From: Onchocerca lupi | Taxonomy: Eukaryota > Nematoda > Chromadorea > Rhabditida > Onchocercidae | NCBI GenBank assembly: GCA_028564675.1 | Contig: JAOVVO010000292.1 | Location: 1-64,000, forward strand | Reading direction: 5' to 3' | DNA length: 64,000 bases | Part shown: piece after piece, positions 53,297 to 64,000 of the stretch | Position numbering within the stretch: position 1 is the stretch's first letter | Layout of the letters: each line of letters opens with the position of its first letter | The notes under the pieces: model-generated | Databases searched by the model: none | What the model was told of the DNA's origin: nothing | The model's input: only the letters and a program-made list of their open reading frames with translations | Made by a program: the position numbers and the translations under genes

Positions 53297-54252
53297 GCGA
53301 TAGTCTAACTTGCATTAAGAAAAAATTAACCATTTCAACTTCATATCGATTGCTGCAACATAGACCCACATCGATGTTTCGAGTGAGTACTTTCAGCAGG
53401 ACATCGTTTGGATTGCAACGCAATGCATAGAAAGGTTTAACATTAGGCATTTTCTTGAACCAGTTTTCCAGGATATCATTGATAAGTTCCACATTCATCA
53501 CAAAGAATGGATCACTGTCATCCTGCAATCAGATTGATTATAGATTAAAGATAAGCAAAAAAAAAAAAAAAAAAATGAAAATGACAAAATTGAGTAGCAA
53601 ATCAGTAAATAAATAGTACTACAAATATATATTGTTATCTTGATTCAGCTTCAATATAAATCCACTCTTAATCTCATAACAATAACTTTTGGTCTATTGT
53701 GCTTCTGCTATATTACCGATTTTTCGTAAGTGTCCGATAACAACAATCAAAAAAAGGTTATATGAAAGTAATTCCAGAAATATGAGAATGATAAAAATTA
53801 AACGTACAACTTTATTTTTATTTGGATTTCTCAAAGCTGAACAAAAAATAAAATGGTACATGAGACGTTATTCAGATGATGTCACAGGCTTATCATAGTT
53901 ATTTCAGTTTTATCTGTTCTTGGAGTATTTAAAATTTCTTCAAATTTTCAAGATCTGTATATTTAAAAAGAAAAATCCTTATGTATGCATGTTAATTGGA
54001 AAATTAGTGATTATCTCCTTTTCTCTTTTTTCTCTCAGGATCGAAATGTGAAATTATAATTGAAATAAGAAAATCAGTTTATAAATATAATACCTTAGCA
54101 ATTTTAGCTGTTACCAACTTTCGAATTACATTGAAACACTCATCATTGTAAGTAGCGTTTAAATCGCATTGCTTAATAATCGCATCTGCAGTACCATAAG
54201 CTTTGTCGCAACTGTAACTATTATAGATATCCAGCGAACGTAATGATGCCAT
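50775..54252 (-). CDS. Ornithine-decarboxylase-like pseudoenzyme
   Basis: Member of the fold-III PLP decarboxylase family (ODC, antizyme inhibitor). Seven exons: 54252-54094, 53522-53331, 52975-52689, 52451-52114, 51858-51650, 51402-51284, 50934-50775; 487 aa, close to ODC length plus a tail. Overall ODC order is clear: KPFYALRCN (82-90), AKECGIQTVIIETEDDLKR, EILDVGDGFPS, KIIAEPGACFV, GIYGAFGC, VGDWLIWHDMGAYT. The PLP-binding Lys of PFYAVKCN is Arg88. By comparison with mammalian ODC numbering, Asp88 becomes Leu, His197 Ser, the GGG loop GDG, and Arg277 Ala. Decarboxylase activity is thus very unlikely; a regulator similar to antizyme inhibitor is one possibility. The C-terminal tail is acidic/Ser-rich. 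TTTTTTCAG upstream of ATG (acceptor at 54272) fits trans-splicing, and the gene upstream lies about 0.5 kb away on the same strand. Confidence 0.88.
53192..53295. repeat. TA and TAGA microsatellites in ODC-like intron 2
   Basis: About 20 TA dinucleotides, then a second TA run passing into five to six GATA units. Confidence 0.9.
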
Positions 54253-54271
54253 GACAGTAATCTGATAGAAT

Positions 54272-54281
54272 CTGAAAAAAA
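54272..54281 (-). other. Probable trans-splice acceptor for ODC-like gene
   Basis: Minus-strand TTTTTTCAG is followed by 19 nt and the ATG of the ODC-like gene. No upstream coding exon joins here, so spliced-leader addition is the simplest reading. Confidence 0.55.
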
Positions 54282-54760
54282 AAAAAAAAAACAAAAACAA
54301 AGTTATATCAACATAAGAAAACTTTAAATTACAAAAATTCTTAAAAAGGAAAAAAGAAAACGATATTTGGGTACATTTAAAGCGGACGAATTAAGGTGGC
54401 CTGTATAAACGGACGCAAAATGTACGACGTTTAACAACTTCGGTCCAGTGGCACGGTTTTTCCGGCGGAAGAAAAGCCGAAACTGAGGGGTGAACTATTT
54501 GATAAGCGTAATCAAGCGATGAAATTTTCGAATGTTCTAGCAAAATACAACCACTTTGATAAGATTCCAAAATGCTGAAAGAGATATGGTTGAATGTTGT
54601 AATGTTATGAATTTGGCATAGTGAAAACTTGGTGCTTTACTTGAATAAATCTTCAAATCATTTGAATTCCGTATCACTCTATGACTAATAAATTAATAAA
54701 CTTATATATTCTTGAGATGTATATTAATATTAATATGATGAATTATGATACTTACGAATA
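54282..54760. promoter_or_regulatory. Short GC-richer region between two minus-strand genes
   Basis: A segment from about 54380 to 54520 has unusually many CG dinucleotides (for example CCGGCGGAAG) compared with the rest. It lies directly upstream of the ODC-like gene and may be its promoter or an intercistronic region. No frame with gene-like support was found. Confidence 0.35.
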
Positions 54761-55148
54761 TTAGCAAAGTGGATCAGGATCCCACGGAGGCTCTGCGTTT
54801 ACGTCAAGTTTGATTTGAGTGCTACCTGGACGTGGAATAGGATCCGATGACAACAGAGCAATGCAAAGTTCTCGGATAACCTGAAATGTAAAATAAAAAT
54901 TAAAATTATCTAATAATCAGCAATACTTCAACAACATAAAATAACTTTAACGACTTGAGAAAGAAAAGGAGATAAACGAACCGATTGAGGAAGTTGATTT
55001 AAAGGCGGCGATAAACCGGCTGTGTGCTCTTCTGGCGAAATTTTCAGAGGATTTTTTCGGGCTTCCAAGCCAAAATCAAAGTCCACACACGCTCGAACCC
55101 TGCAGCGTATCTGGACCGAGGTCGCGACGACTTCGCACTCCCTTAACG
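54761..55148 (-). CDS. Unrecognised protein, last two exons
   Basis: Two exons, 55148-54982 and 54880-54761, join in phase and give about 95 codons ending in a stop. The sequence is clearly coding in character and GC-richer than its surroundings: DFDFGLEARKNPLKISPEEH, LSPPLNQLP, then VIRELCIALLSSDP, and a tail AEPPWDPDPLC. The first exon starts after an ATATTAG acceptor and contains no Met, so an upstream exon or unusual start is missing; I could not find it in the next few hundred bases. I do not recognise the family. The intercistronic distance to the ODC-like gene (about 0.5 kb, same strand) would fit a nematode operon. Confidence 0.5.
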
Positions 55149-58100
55149 CTAATATTTAATAATAGCGCCTCTACCGGTATCAAGCAGTAGGCCTAATATT
55201 TCAAATCAAGATGAATAATTCTTTGCTCTCGTTTAAATGTGAAAATCCGTCAGATCAAACAGAATCGACCAATCCTGGAATTAATGGAATCAATAATATG
55301 AAGCAAAATGTAAAAAACCAATCCAACGAAATTAGCGCGCATAAATAAATGTTTACCTTTCCTTTTTTTTGATTTTAAATAGCAGCTTACCTCTCTTCCT
55401 TTTAATTTAAATTTTAAATAATTTATATAATATGCAAATGTGCAAATAACCACTTTTTTTTTTCATTATCAACCAACCAATCAATCACTTAATTAGCATT
55501 ATCCCTCATTTAATCATTGAATCCTTTTAAATCCAAAACGATTTAATATAATATCATTAAATTTAGTGTATATTAAATTCCAAGAAGTACCCGAAAGAAC
55601 TGAATTAAATGAGCAATAGTTTTTTACCACCTTTCTACTCATGTTTCCTATTTTTATTGAAAAAAAAATTTAAAAAATAAATAAATTTATTATGTCAAAT
55701 GATTTTCATTTCCCAAACATCATTGAACCGATTATCATTCCAGATACTATTAATATACAAAACCAAAATCTTATTCAAATATCTATCTAATTGTTACTTT
55801 ACTCATTTTCAATCTAAAGTCATCGTATATTAAAAAACATTTTAATAAAATAGTCTAATTAATAAATAAGTACTTATGTTAGAAATGAATTGAAAATTTC
55901 CTACGAGAACAAAAAAAAAAAAAAAAATCCAATAGATAAAAATTATAATTTCTTCAAATTTTTTTTTCTAAAATCTTTCAGTTATTAATATATTGTAATT
56001 GATGAAATATAAAAGTAAATCATAATACAAAATAATAAATATTATGTATGAATATGCTATATCTTTAATTTTCACTTACAATATAATACTTAAATAATAG
56101 GTAAAAATACCAACAAAAACTCGAAATAAATTTATAATTTGTTGAAAAAGAAAGAAAAAAAGGAAAGAAACTTTGAGAAAGAATTTCGTAATATGAGATG
56201 AAAGAAATGAGAAGTAAAAGGATGAAATGAGTTAGAATGAGGAAAAGAAAAGGATTAAAGAATAGATTTGATGAAATAAACTTTTCCACTCAAAAATTGT
56301 AGTTGAGTTAACAATAGCTATACTTTTTTTTTCAATTCACTCTTAAACAAATTCTAACACTGTCGTCCGATACTCTGACCTTTTACAACAATTTTTCACT
56401 AATAAAATAAACTTCATCTTTTCCATTTTCTTCTTCATCTCTGGAAAATCCAGAAAAAAGATCAAGAGAAAGAGAGAGAGAGAAGGAGGAAGAGAATACG
56501 AATAATTTTTAGTGTCGAAGTTTCAGGAAAAGATAAAATAAGAAAAAAAAAAGGATATCTATTGATTCAAATTACATCTGAAATAGAGAAAAAAACAAAG
56601 GAGAATAATATAAATTAAATAATATAAATTAGGAATAATACAAATTAAGGAGGAATAATATAAATTAAATCGAATTAATTAATAATATAAGTTAAAGAAT
56701 CAATAAAATAATAAATAAATATCATCAAAGATTAAAAAACGGATGGAAAAGATGATATGATCGAATAAATTAAATATGACATCATTTCGCTTTAATCTTC
56801 TATAGAGAAATCAGCTACTAAAATATGCACAATGTATCAATATTTTCACTTCGATTGCTTTTTTTGCTCTTTCAGAGAAAAAAAAAGGATAGAAATCGAT
56901 AAATTAATAATTTTATCGAAAAAAAAATGATGTAAATAACAATTAAAATATGCCCAATGTATTATTTTCTTCTCTTCAGCTGCTTCTTCATTTCATTTTT
57001 GTTTTTGTTTTTGTTTTTTTCTAGATTAATATCTCATAGATCATAGTGGAAAAAAAAAATACAAGCACTATTAACGATATTTGAGAATTGAGGAACAAAA
57101 ATCAGAAAGTAATCAATAACTGATTGATTGATATCAAACCAACAACATTCGACCATTTTGTCTTTTTTCCAGACAGAAAGCAATAAAAATATTGATTGTC
57201 TTTGTTCATTCCAAAATTCATCCTCAAAAATAAAATGTTTCTGAAATTTGATAAAAATCATGGCATTTCTTTATAAACCGAAAATTATTCTGCAATAATC
57301 CTTAAATCATCCGTATTAGCTTAATACTGTACTTATTATTGAAATAAAACTTAATTTTTTCCTGCCTTAAATCCAGATTTTATGTTCTTTCCTTTCTCCT
57401 CCAAAAATATCCAATTAATGGCAATCACAGATCACTTTTTTTTCTAATATAAAACTCAACCACAAATCTTAAAAAAATATATATATATATGATATGACTT
57501 CGTCTCTTGATAAGCATATCATCTCCGTCTTATCACCAATTTGTCCCTCTCTTTCTCTTCTTTTCTTTTCAAAAGAAAAACAAGAAACGGGAAAAATAAA
57601 AGAATAAAAAGCATTCATAGATTATGATATTTGTTATTAAAATATTTTTGCAAGCATTTAACCTTTAATCAAACGCAAAATTGCCATTTCAATAAATTTT
57701 ATTTACAAAAATTGCTTCAAGAATGTAAACATTTATAAAATGAAATTTGCTAATATAAAATCAAACGATTAAATAACATAACGATAAATATCAAAGGAAA
57801 AGAATAAAAGATAAAGAAAAAAAGAAAAAAAAGATTCGTCTGAAACGAAAAAAGTAAAAATGATAACAAAATTAACAAAAAGAAGATAAAAGACATCAAT
57901 CATTGATGAGCTTATTTGGTAATGTAGCAATGATTACGATATAGATTGTAGTTAAAGTGAAATCAGGAAAGAAAAGAAAAGAAATTGAAATGGAAATGGA
58001 AGTGACAATAGCACTTGATAAGAAATGGGCCATAAAAAATTGAGAGGCCATAAAAAGTTGAGAAGAAAATGGGAAAAAATTCGAATAGGCACTATTTCCA

Positions 58101-60263
58101 AAATAATATAAAAATTTTTTATAATTTCAAATTAAAAAACTATCTTACATTATTTCAATAATACATTTCATCATGTTTTAATTAATAACCAAAATATCTC
58201 AATAGATATTAAATTTAGAAATTCATATAAAATCTTCTATGCTCATAGAATTTAAATATCAAAATATGACAATTACCAGGATATTTAGAGCAATATGATT
58301 AGTTTCTACCAATGATTCATATATATACATATAGATCAAAGTTCATCTAAAAAATGATAAAATCATTTCTATCATTTATTTGAACAGATGATTAAATCCA
58401 TCAGCTAGCTTCTGCTATGCGTAAATATAACAAAGTATTTTTAACGAAAAATCACAGAAAAAAAAAACCGAATCTTTTTCTTTTATCAGGATAAAAATTT
58501 TTAATATAGCCTAATTTTGTTGTATAATTATGAATAGACAAATTTATTCTATCCATAATAATAATTTAATACTTTAGAATATCAATAATATCTTAATTAT
58601 TCAACATTTTATCAAATTCTTGTAATACAGCAATATATCTTGATTAAATTTCAAAAAATTATTCAAACACAATACAATAATAATAATAATAATCGCAGCA
58701 TCAAATCGATAAAATTATAATGCAAATTGACAAAGAATCTTCAATTCATTCTATCATAATCAAAAAATACTGATATTCTATCCCTCTACTTTTATTTTTA
58801 TCAATTCGCTGTTGATAAATCTTTGCATCACCGTTTTATATCATCTATCCGTCTAGACTATTAAAAATCCATTAAAAGAAAAATGATACGGTAATTGATA
58901 TCAACTAGCAATAAAATAAAAGATGTAAACTAGCTTCAAAAAAAAAAAAAAAAAACGTTTTTTTTTTTCCAAAACAAAATTATATCGATAAAGCGAAAAT
59001 ATCATCTACATTTATCAATATGGTTTATATTAATGATTAGGAAAAAAACAAAACACATAATTGAAGAAATAGAGGAACAAAGATTAATTAATTATTAAAA
59101 ATAACGGTGTAACGAAGCGAAACTAACTTAACTGATCAAAGTTCGTCCTTGCTTCATCAATACTTACCATTTAACAGACAGAAGAGAAATTATCGAAATA
59201 ATGATGACGACATCATACGTCATTCAAGAGATGCCTTCAGTATGATTCAATTCCCTTTTCAAATTAACTTTCCCATGTCTCCAACTGCAATTTTTCCAAT
59301 TTCTCTTCCTTTCTCTCTCTCTTTCTCATATATAATAATCAATTTCCTCCCTCTCTATATCTCTGCTTTAAAATGATTTAACAAATGATGAATGTAACAG
59401 TGAAAATATTTTATATATTTTTCTCATAAAAATTCTTCAACTATCCAGTCTATCATTATTTCATTCTTCTCATTTTATCCATCACTCTCTTTATACTATT
59501 TCTGCACTAATGAAAACGAGCACTAAAACTAATTAACCCACTTTCTCGTACTTTCATCAAAAATATTTCCAATTTTTTCCCCTTTTTTCCTTCCACAAAA
59601 TAACAAATTTCAATAAAAATTTCATCTGGACTATTGCCTGTACATTACATTCGAAAACCAAATTAAATTGATGCTGAATATAAACGAATCATATGGATTC
59701 ATTAAATTGACATGAATCGAATTGATTAAGCAGATCTATGCAGATAAAACTGGTTTATCAGATCTATAATTATAAAGGCTTAATAATTTAACAATCCTAC
59801 ATGATATTTTCAATATCAGTCCAAATCCGATTTTGACCAGCATATAATAAAGCACGATAAAAAGTCAATATATTCCGGAAAAAATATTACATAAATAGAT
59901 TTTTTGTTATGAATAGAAAGACTAAAAAAGAAGAGAGAAAATTTATTTTTTGCCAGGAATATGCTTGTCAAATATAATTACTTACTTATATAGAAATATT
60001 CATTAAAAATCTTATTCTGAAAATGTTCATTAAAAAAAGATGCTGTTTCATAACCGCATCATTTCTTCATAGTGCCAATTTCTAGAATTCGTATTTTTCA
60101 AACCCAGAAACAATCAATTTGAAGTATTTACATGATCAAAATTTGAAATCTCAAGATTAAATAATTATGAATTCAAGATAAGTGACTTATTGTATACTGA
60201 TAAAAGAAAAATATACTATTTTGAAGACAATGACCAGCAATAAGAAATTACTTAACGAAGAAT
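55149..60263. other. Gene-poor intergenic region
   Basis: About 5 kb, AT-rich, with an AG-rich microsatellite at 56467-56495 and many poly-A/T runs. Two weak candidates, a plus-strand frame starting at 55211 and one around 59149-59376, are discussed elsewhere; neither is supported as a gene. Upstream regulatory sequence for the minus-strand gene at 55148 may lie on the left side. Confidence 0.5.
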
Positions 60264-63200
60264 TCATGAACGACGACTAAATGGAGCATCAGTAGATGAA
60301 AACAATCGTGCCATATCAGCCACCGATTTACGACCTGATCTGCTATCACTATCTACAGTACAACTTACCGGACGAACGGCAACAATTGGATCAGGCTTAG
60401 GAGGCAAAGTCGGAGGTGCCAAAGGTGCATTAGCTTTTTTTCTTGGTACAATGGGTGGTGCAGCTGCTGTAGTAGCATTAATTGATGATAATAAAGGTGG
60501 AGTCGATGACCGAGCTACGCTGAAGTCTGAACTCGTAGAATTTTCTTGAGAAGGAGGTAACATACAATTACGTGTGACAATTGGTGAACCTGTACGATAT
60601 TCATCAGCGATGGACAAATTGCTGGAATGTGCGTCAATCTCTGATTCGCCAGGTGAACAAGTTACCGATTCATTAGCTGCAATATCATACACTGCAGAAT
60701 TTTCACCATTTTCGCTTCCACTATGACTTTGATGAATTTCTTCCAAGAATACTGGAGGCTGAAAATTGAAATCTAAATTCGAATCAGTTTGACTTTGAAT
60801 ATTGAATTTCTGTTATATTTGCTATAGATTAATTTTAACAACCATTAATTATTTTTAATGATTACCAACCTTTATCCTTTTGAAATTTCTCATTGGCTTT
60901 GGACGGCATTTTGATAGATGACTCAAAGCAGAAGGCATAGGAGGCGCATCCAAATTTACCTTCTCTCCCATTTCATCACTGGACAATTCCGTAATCACCG
61001 ATTTTGGACGATGTGATCTAAAATTGACAAAAGCAACTGTGACACCAATTGCCAATCACAAAAAAAGTATGCAATTCCGTTATGAAAATCTTGACATGAA
61101 AATTATAAAAAGGAAATTTATATTGATTATAGATACAATAAAGTATAGATCATAAGCTACCTTAGAACAATTAGTTTTGTAGAATTTGATGCACTGATAC
61201 TTGGTGAGCTGCCTCCTCCGTTCTGCAATCCTACATCATCTTTCTCTATATTATTGCGCTGCACACGGTAATCATTTACAATGCCCTGCACAGTTTCACT
61301 TACCAATTTCCACTTTGTTTCGCTGAAAAATGATAATATCTAAAGAATCAGAATTAATAACCAATCAGAAAATGACAGTTAAAGTCTGATCAAACTGACA
61401 ATGAATTATTCCAATCAATTTAGTTGGTCAAAAGATACCAGATATCTTCTTAGCTTATTTGGAGCTTCCGAAACATGTCAAGATGTGGCGCTTTCTGTTG
61501 CACAAAATTTTTAGAATGGTTTCAAAGTCCTAATCAAGTAATTGGTAATATAATGTAAACTTACCATAGATAGCTGATAATATTGTTCATTAAAGCTGCA
61601 CGAGCAAACGAATTGCGTTTTATAGTTAGTGCGCGCTCATTTAAACTTTCCTTTTCAGCTGCTTTCATAACTGGATGTAAAACTTGCTGTAAGAACAATA
61701 AAATTCATGTTCATTAAAAAAAGATTATCTTCCAAAAAAATACGAATAATAAGAGTACTAAATGCATCAATGACAAAGATTTAAGTAAAACACAAACCTT
61801 AACGTTACTTAATAGAACGTCATCTAAACGAGATATCATATCATATGCTACTTTTTCCAGTTCGATGTCCAGCTGGTCGGATAAATCTAACGTATCCAGC
61901 GACCGTTTCAGTTCTTCGAAACCAATTTTCGAATTTCCACCATCGCATGAGTCGATTTCCTGAAAATTATAGATAATAAAGAATTCGTAAGTTAATTCAA
62001 GATTTGAGATAACGAAAATTAAGTCATATCGTATAATTGTACCTGTTTTGAAGCAATAACCGAACATATATATTGTTTTTCAGAATGACTACGTCCTGAA
62101 CGATTTTTCTCTATGCATGCTTCAATCTGAAATGCTTATACTTATTCAAAAATTTTATGAAAACCTCAATTATATAAATTTTTTCCTCTATAAATTTCAT
62201 AATATTTTATCGCTAGCAATATTAGTAATGATCTGACAAAAATTTTTAGATTTTAATGAAGCTTACCTCAGTGAGTGCTGCCAATGTTTTTGCACGATCT
62301 GCTCGATTCAATGATTCTGCTACATCAATAACAGGAAAGGGAAGAGAAATAAGTGTTGAGTTGCTGAATACAAAATAAAAAACAATATGATATAAAGTGA
62401 ATCGAATAATATAAAGAAACTTTTTCTAAAGATATTACAAAACTTTTTTTTTTTGCAATATAATCTACTGCAACCATAAAAAAGAATTTCCAAATTTTTT
62501 CAAACGATATACATATTCTGCTACAATTTCAATGAAAATATCCCATTCAAACGATCACGTTTTATTTAACTATAAGTAATACACTGTCGACCAATCTAAT
62601 ATTCCTGATCAAACTTCATTTTAAACTTACAGTATTAGTGAATGTGCAATATCTACATATCCATCACTGGTAATTTGATTCTTATCAATTAGAACCGTTT
62701 TTAATGAAGTATTGATTTGTAGCGCCTTTGCCAAAAGACGAGCGCCAAAATTTCCCATTTCATTACCTGAGCAGAATAACAATGATTTCATACCACTTTT
62801 AAAGTAATAGAAAAACTATATTTGCATCAAAGTTAAACTTTCTGAGAATTACCTGTTATATCAAGATAATGCAAGGAAGACGCGACACCAAGTGAATTTA
62901 GCAATATGCTTAAATGTGATCCCAATCGACAATCTGCGATCGACAATTCATTCAATCTCTAAAATAAGGACTCTAACTTTCAGATAATATTTTGCTCTTA
63001 CTGTTTACTTAAAATTTTTATGATATCTTTTTCCCCATCGTGACTAACTTACTGGTGGATTCTCTAATTTAAATTATTAGTTTATCTTCTATATTCCATA
63101 TTTTGTCATTACTAACGTATTCTATTTCTACATACTAAAATACTGGCAGAAATTTTTGTCCACCTTTTCACTTTGCCTATTCATCCCGCCATGTAGTATC

Positions 63201-64000
63201 CTCCAATTTCAAAAGTAATATGCAACCAGTAAACTATTATTTATTATTTATTAATCAACAATTCTTTCGAATGGATATGAGAAAGAAACCATTAATCAAA
63301 ATTATCAAGATTTTACTTTTATGCTATCTTATGAAATTTCTACTTTCAATTATTCCTCGATACGAACCAAACAAAATTAGAAAATTTTTTACATCAAACA
63401 ACATAAAATCATCGTCAAATTTACCGAATAATCCTCGCCAACAAGTTTGACAATTTCCAAGAGAACATTGGATACCACTGCGGTATTTTTCGCGCCCCGT
63501 TTCCAGTTTGGAAAATTTACCCCACTCAAGTCCAATTTGGTGAGATGACGCATTTGTGAAGTTGCCAAAACTACTGGTAGCAATTCAGAATCCAAATTAT
63601 TATCTCTCAATGATAATGTACAAACATCTACTCCGCTAAGGCATGTTTCCAGCACAGTCATTGAACTCCTACAATATTTCTCATGATTTAAATCAATATG
63701 GGGTTCATACAAAGAAAGCACATATACTTTTTCTTAAAACACGACGATGAGTCAATTACTCAACAAAAAAAAAGCACTTCAAAGAATTGATAACATATAA
63801 GATTGTCTGTTGGATACCCTTGTTTTGAAAGTGAAGCTAGATACTGTACTGCAAACTATATTATTTCTCATCAAAGATAATCGTACTTGAATTCTAAATA
63901 TCTACAAAGTTTTAATTTTTAAGAAATTATACTCACCTATCACAGACACCATTCAAACATAACGTGAATGGTTTCAGTTGCTGATTACTTGCAAGGCCAA
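60264..64000 (-). CDS. crml-1: CARMIL, capping-protein regulator (3' part)
   Basis: Leucine-rich-repeat protein that binds actin capping protein and regulates actin assembly and cell migration. The 5' part lies beyond the right edge. Twelve exons here: 64000-63937 (partial), 63668-63425, 62958-62853, 62766-62631, 62363-62267, 62126-62043, 61959-61798, 61686-61565, 61322-61161, 61017-60870, 60758-60264, eleven blocks with agreeing phases. LRRs are seen in VCTLSLRDNNLDS, HLTKLDLSGVNF, LHYLDITGNEMGN and LKTVLIDKNQI. A helical dimerisation region follows (STLISLPFPVIDVAESL, onward). The capping-protein interaction motif is LSHLSKCRPKPMRN (exon 61017-60870), matching the CARMIL LxHxTxxRPK pattern. 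The tail is Ser/Pro-rich with PPTLPPKPDP, a probable SH3 ligand. The stop is TGA at 60264-60266. Confidence 0.9.

Noticed and set aside
59149..59376. Plus-strand frame with a dibasic site
   Set aside because: Looked briefly like a peptide-precursor exon, but the second half is simple hydrophobic low-complexity sequence and no splice partner or start context was found.
1..64000. tRNA, 5S rRNA, spliced-leader RNA or CRISPR arrays
   Set aside because: I looked for tRNA B-box-like sequence and tandem direct repeats with unique spacers and found no convincing example. A dedicated tRNA search could not be run.

Overview
This window looks like nuclear DNA from a parasitic nematode, most likely a filarial worm (Onchocercidae). 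It is very AT-rich and full of A/T homopolymers. Genes are split into many short exons whose introns end in TTTTCAG/TTTTAG-type acceptors. Several starts have an acceptor-like site just upstream of ATG, as expected for spliced-leader trans-splicing. There is an interstitial array of the nematode telomere unit TTAGGC, a U2 snRNA gene, and a decayed fragment resembling a bacterial Mrp ATPase that would fit a Wolbachia-to-nucleus transfer. Species cannot be fixed from sequence reading alone.

Layout, left to right: gene-poor DNA with an inverted-repeat element (about 2.4-2.6 kb); U2 snRNA (minus, about 3.62-3.81 kb); an R-Smad (minus, 5984-10103) divergent from a TMEM180/MFSD13A-like transporter (plus, 11196-14640); a repeat-rich gap with Helitron-like copies, a telomere-like array and a G-rich tract; RAB27/aex-6 (plus, 17674-21963) followed by a 25-bp minisatellite; URI prefoldin (minus, 24083-28807); a D-aspartate/D-amino-acid oxidase with a signal peptide (minus, 29961-35457); a 5-kb gap holding the Mrp-like fragment and several orphan exon-like pieces; TAF11 (minus, 40521-42790) divergent from a two-domain RmlB/RmlD-like protein (plus, 44061-49134); an ornithine-decarboxylase-like pseudoenzyme (minus, 50775-54252) with an unrecognised gene just upstream on the same strand (minus, 54761-55148); a 5-kb gap; and the 3' half of a CARMIL gene (minus, 60264 to the right edge).

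The eight complete protein models were built exon by exon; all junctions have GT/AG ends and compatible phases. There is no obvious single pathway. The most notable theme is loss of catalytic residues in enzyme-like genes: the ODC homologue lacks the PLP lysine and other active-site residues, and both halves of the Rml-like protein lack the SDR catalytic tyrosine. Other oddities are a non-canonical R-Smad tail, an unusual RAB27 prenylation tail and a poly-serine oxidase tail.
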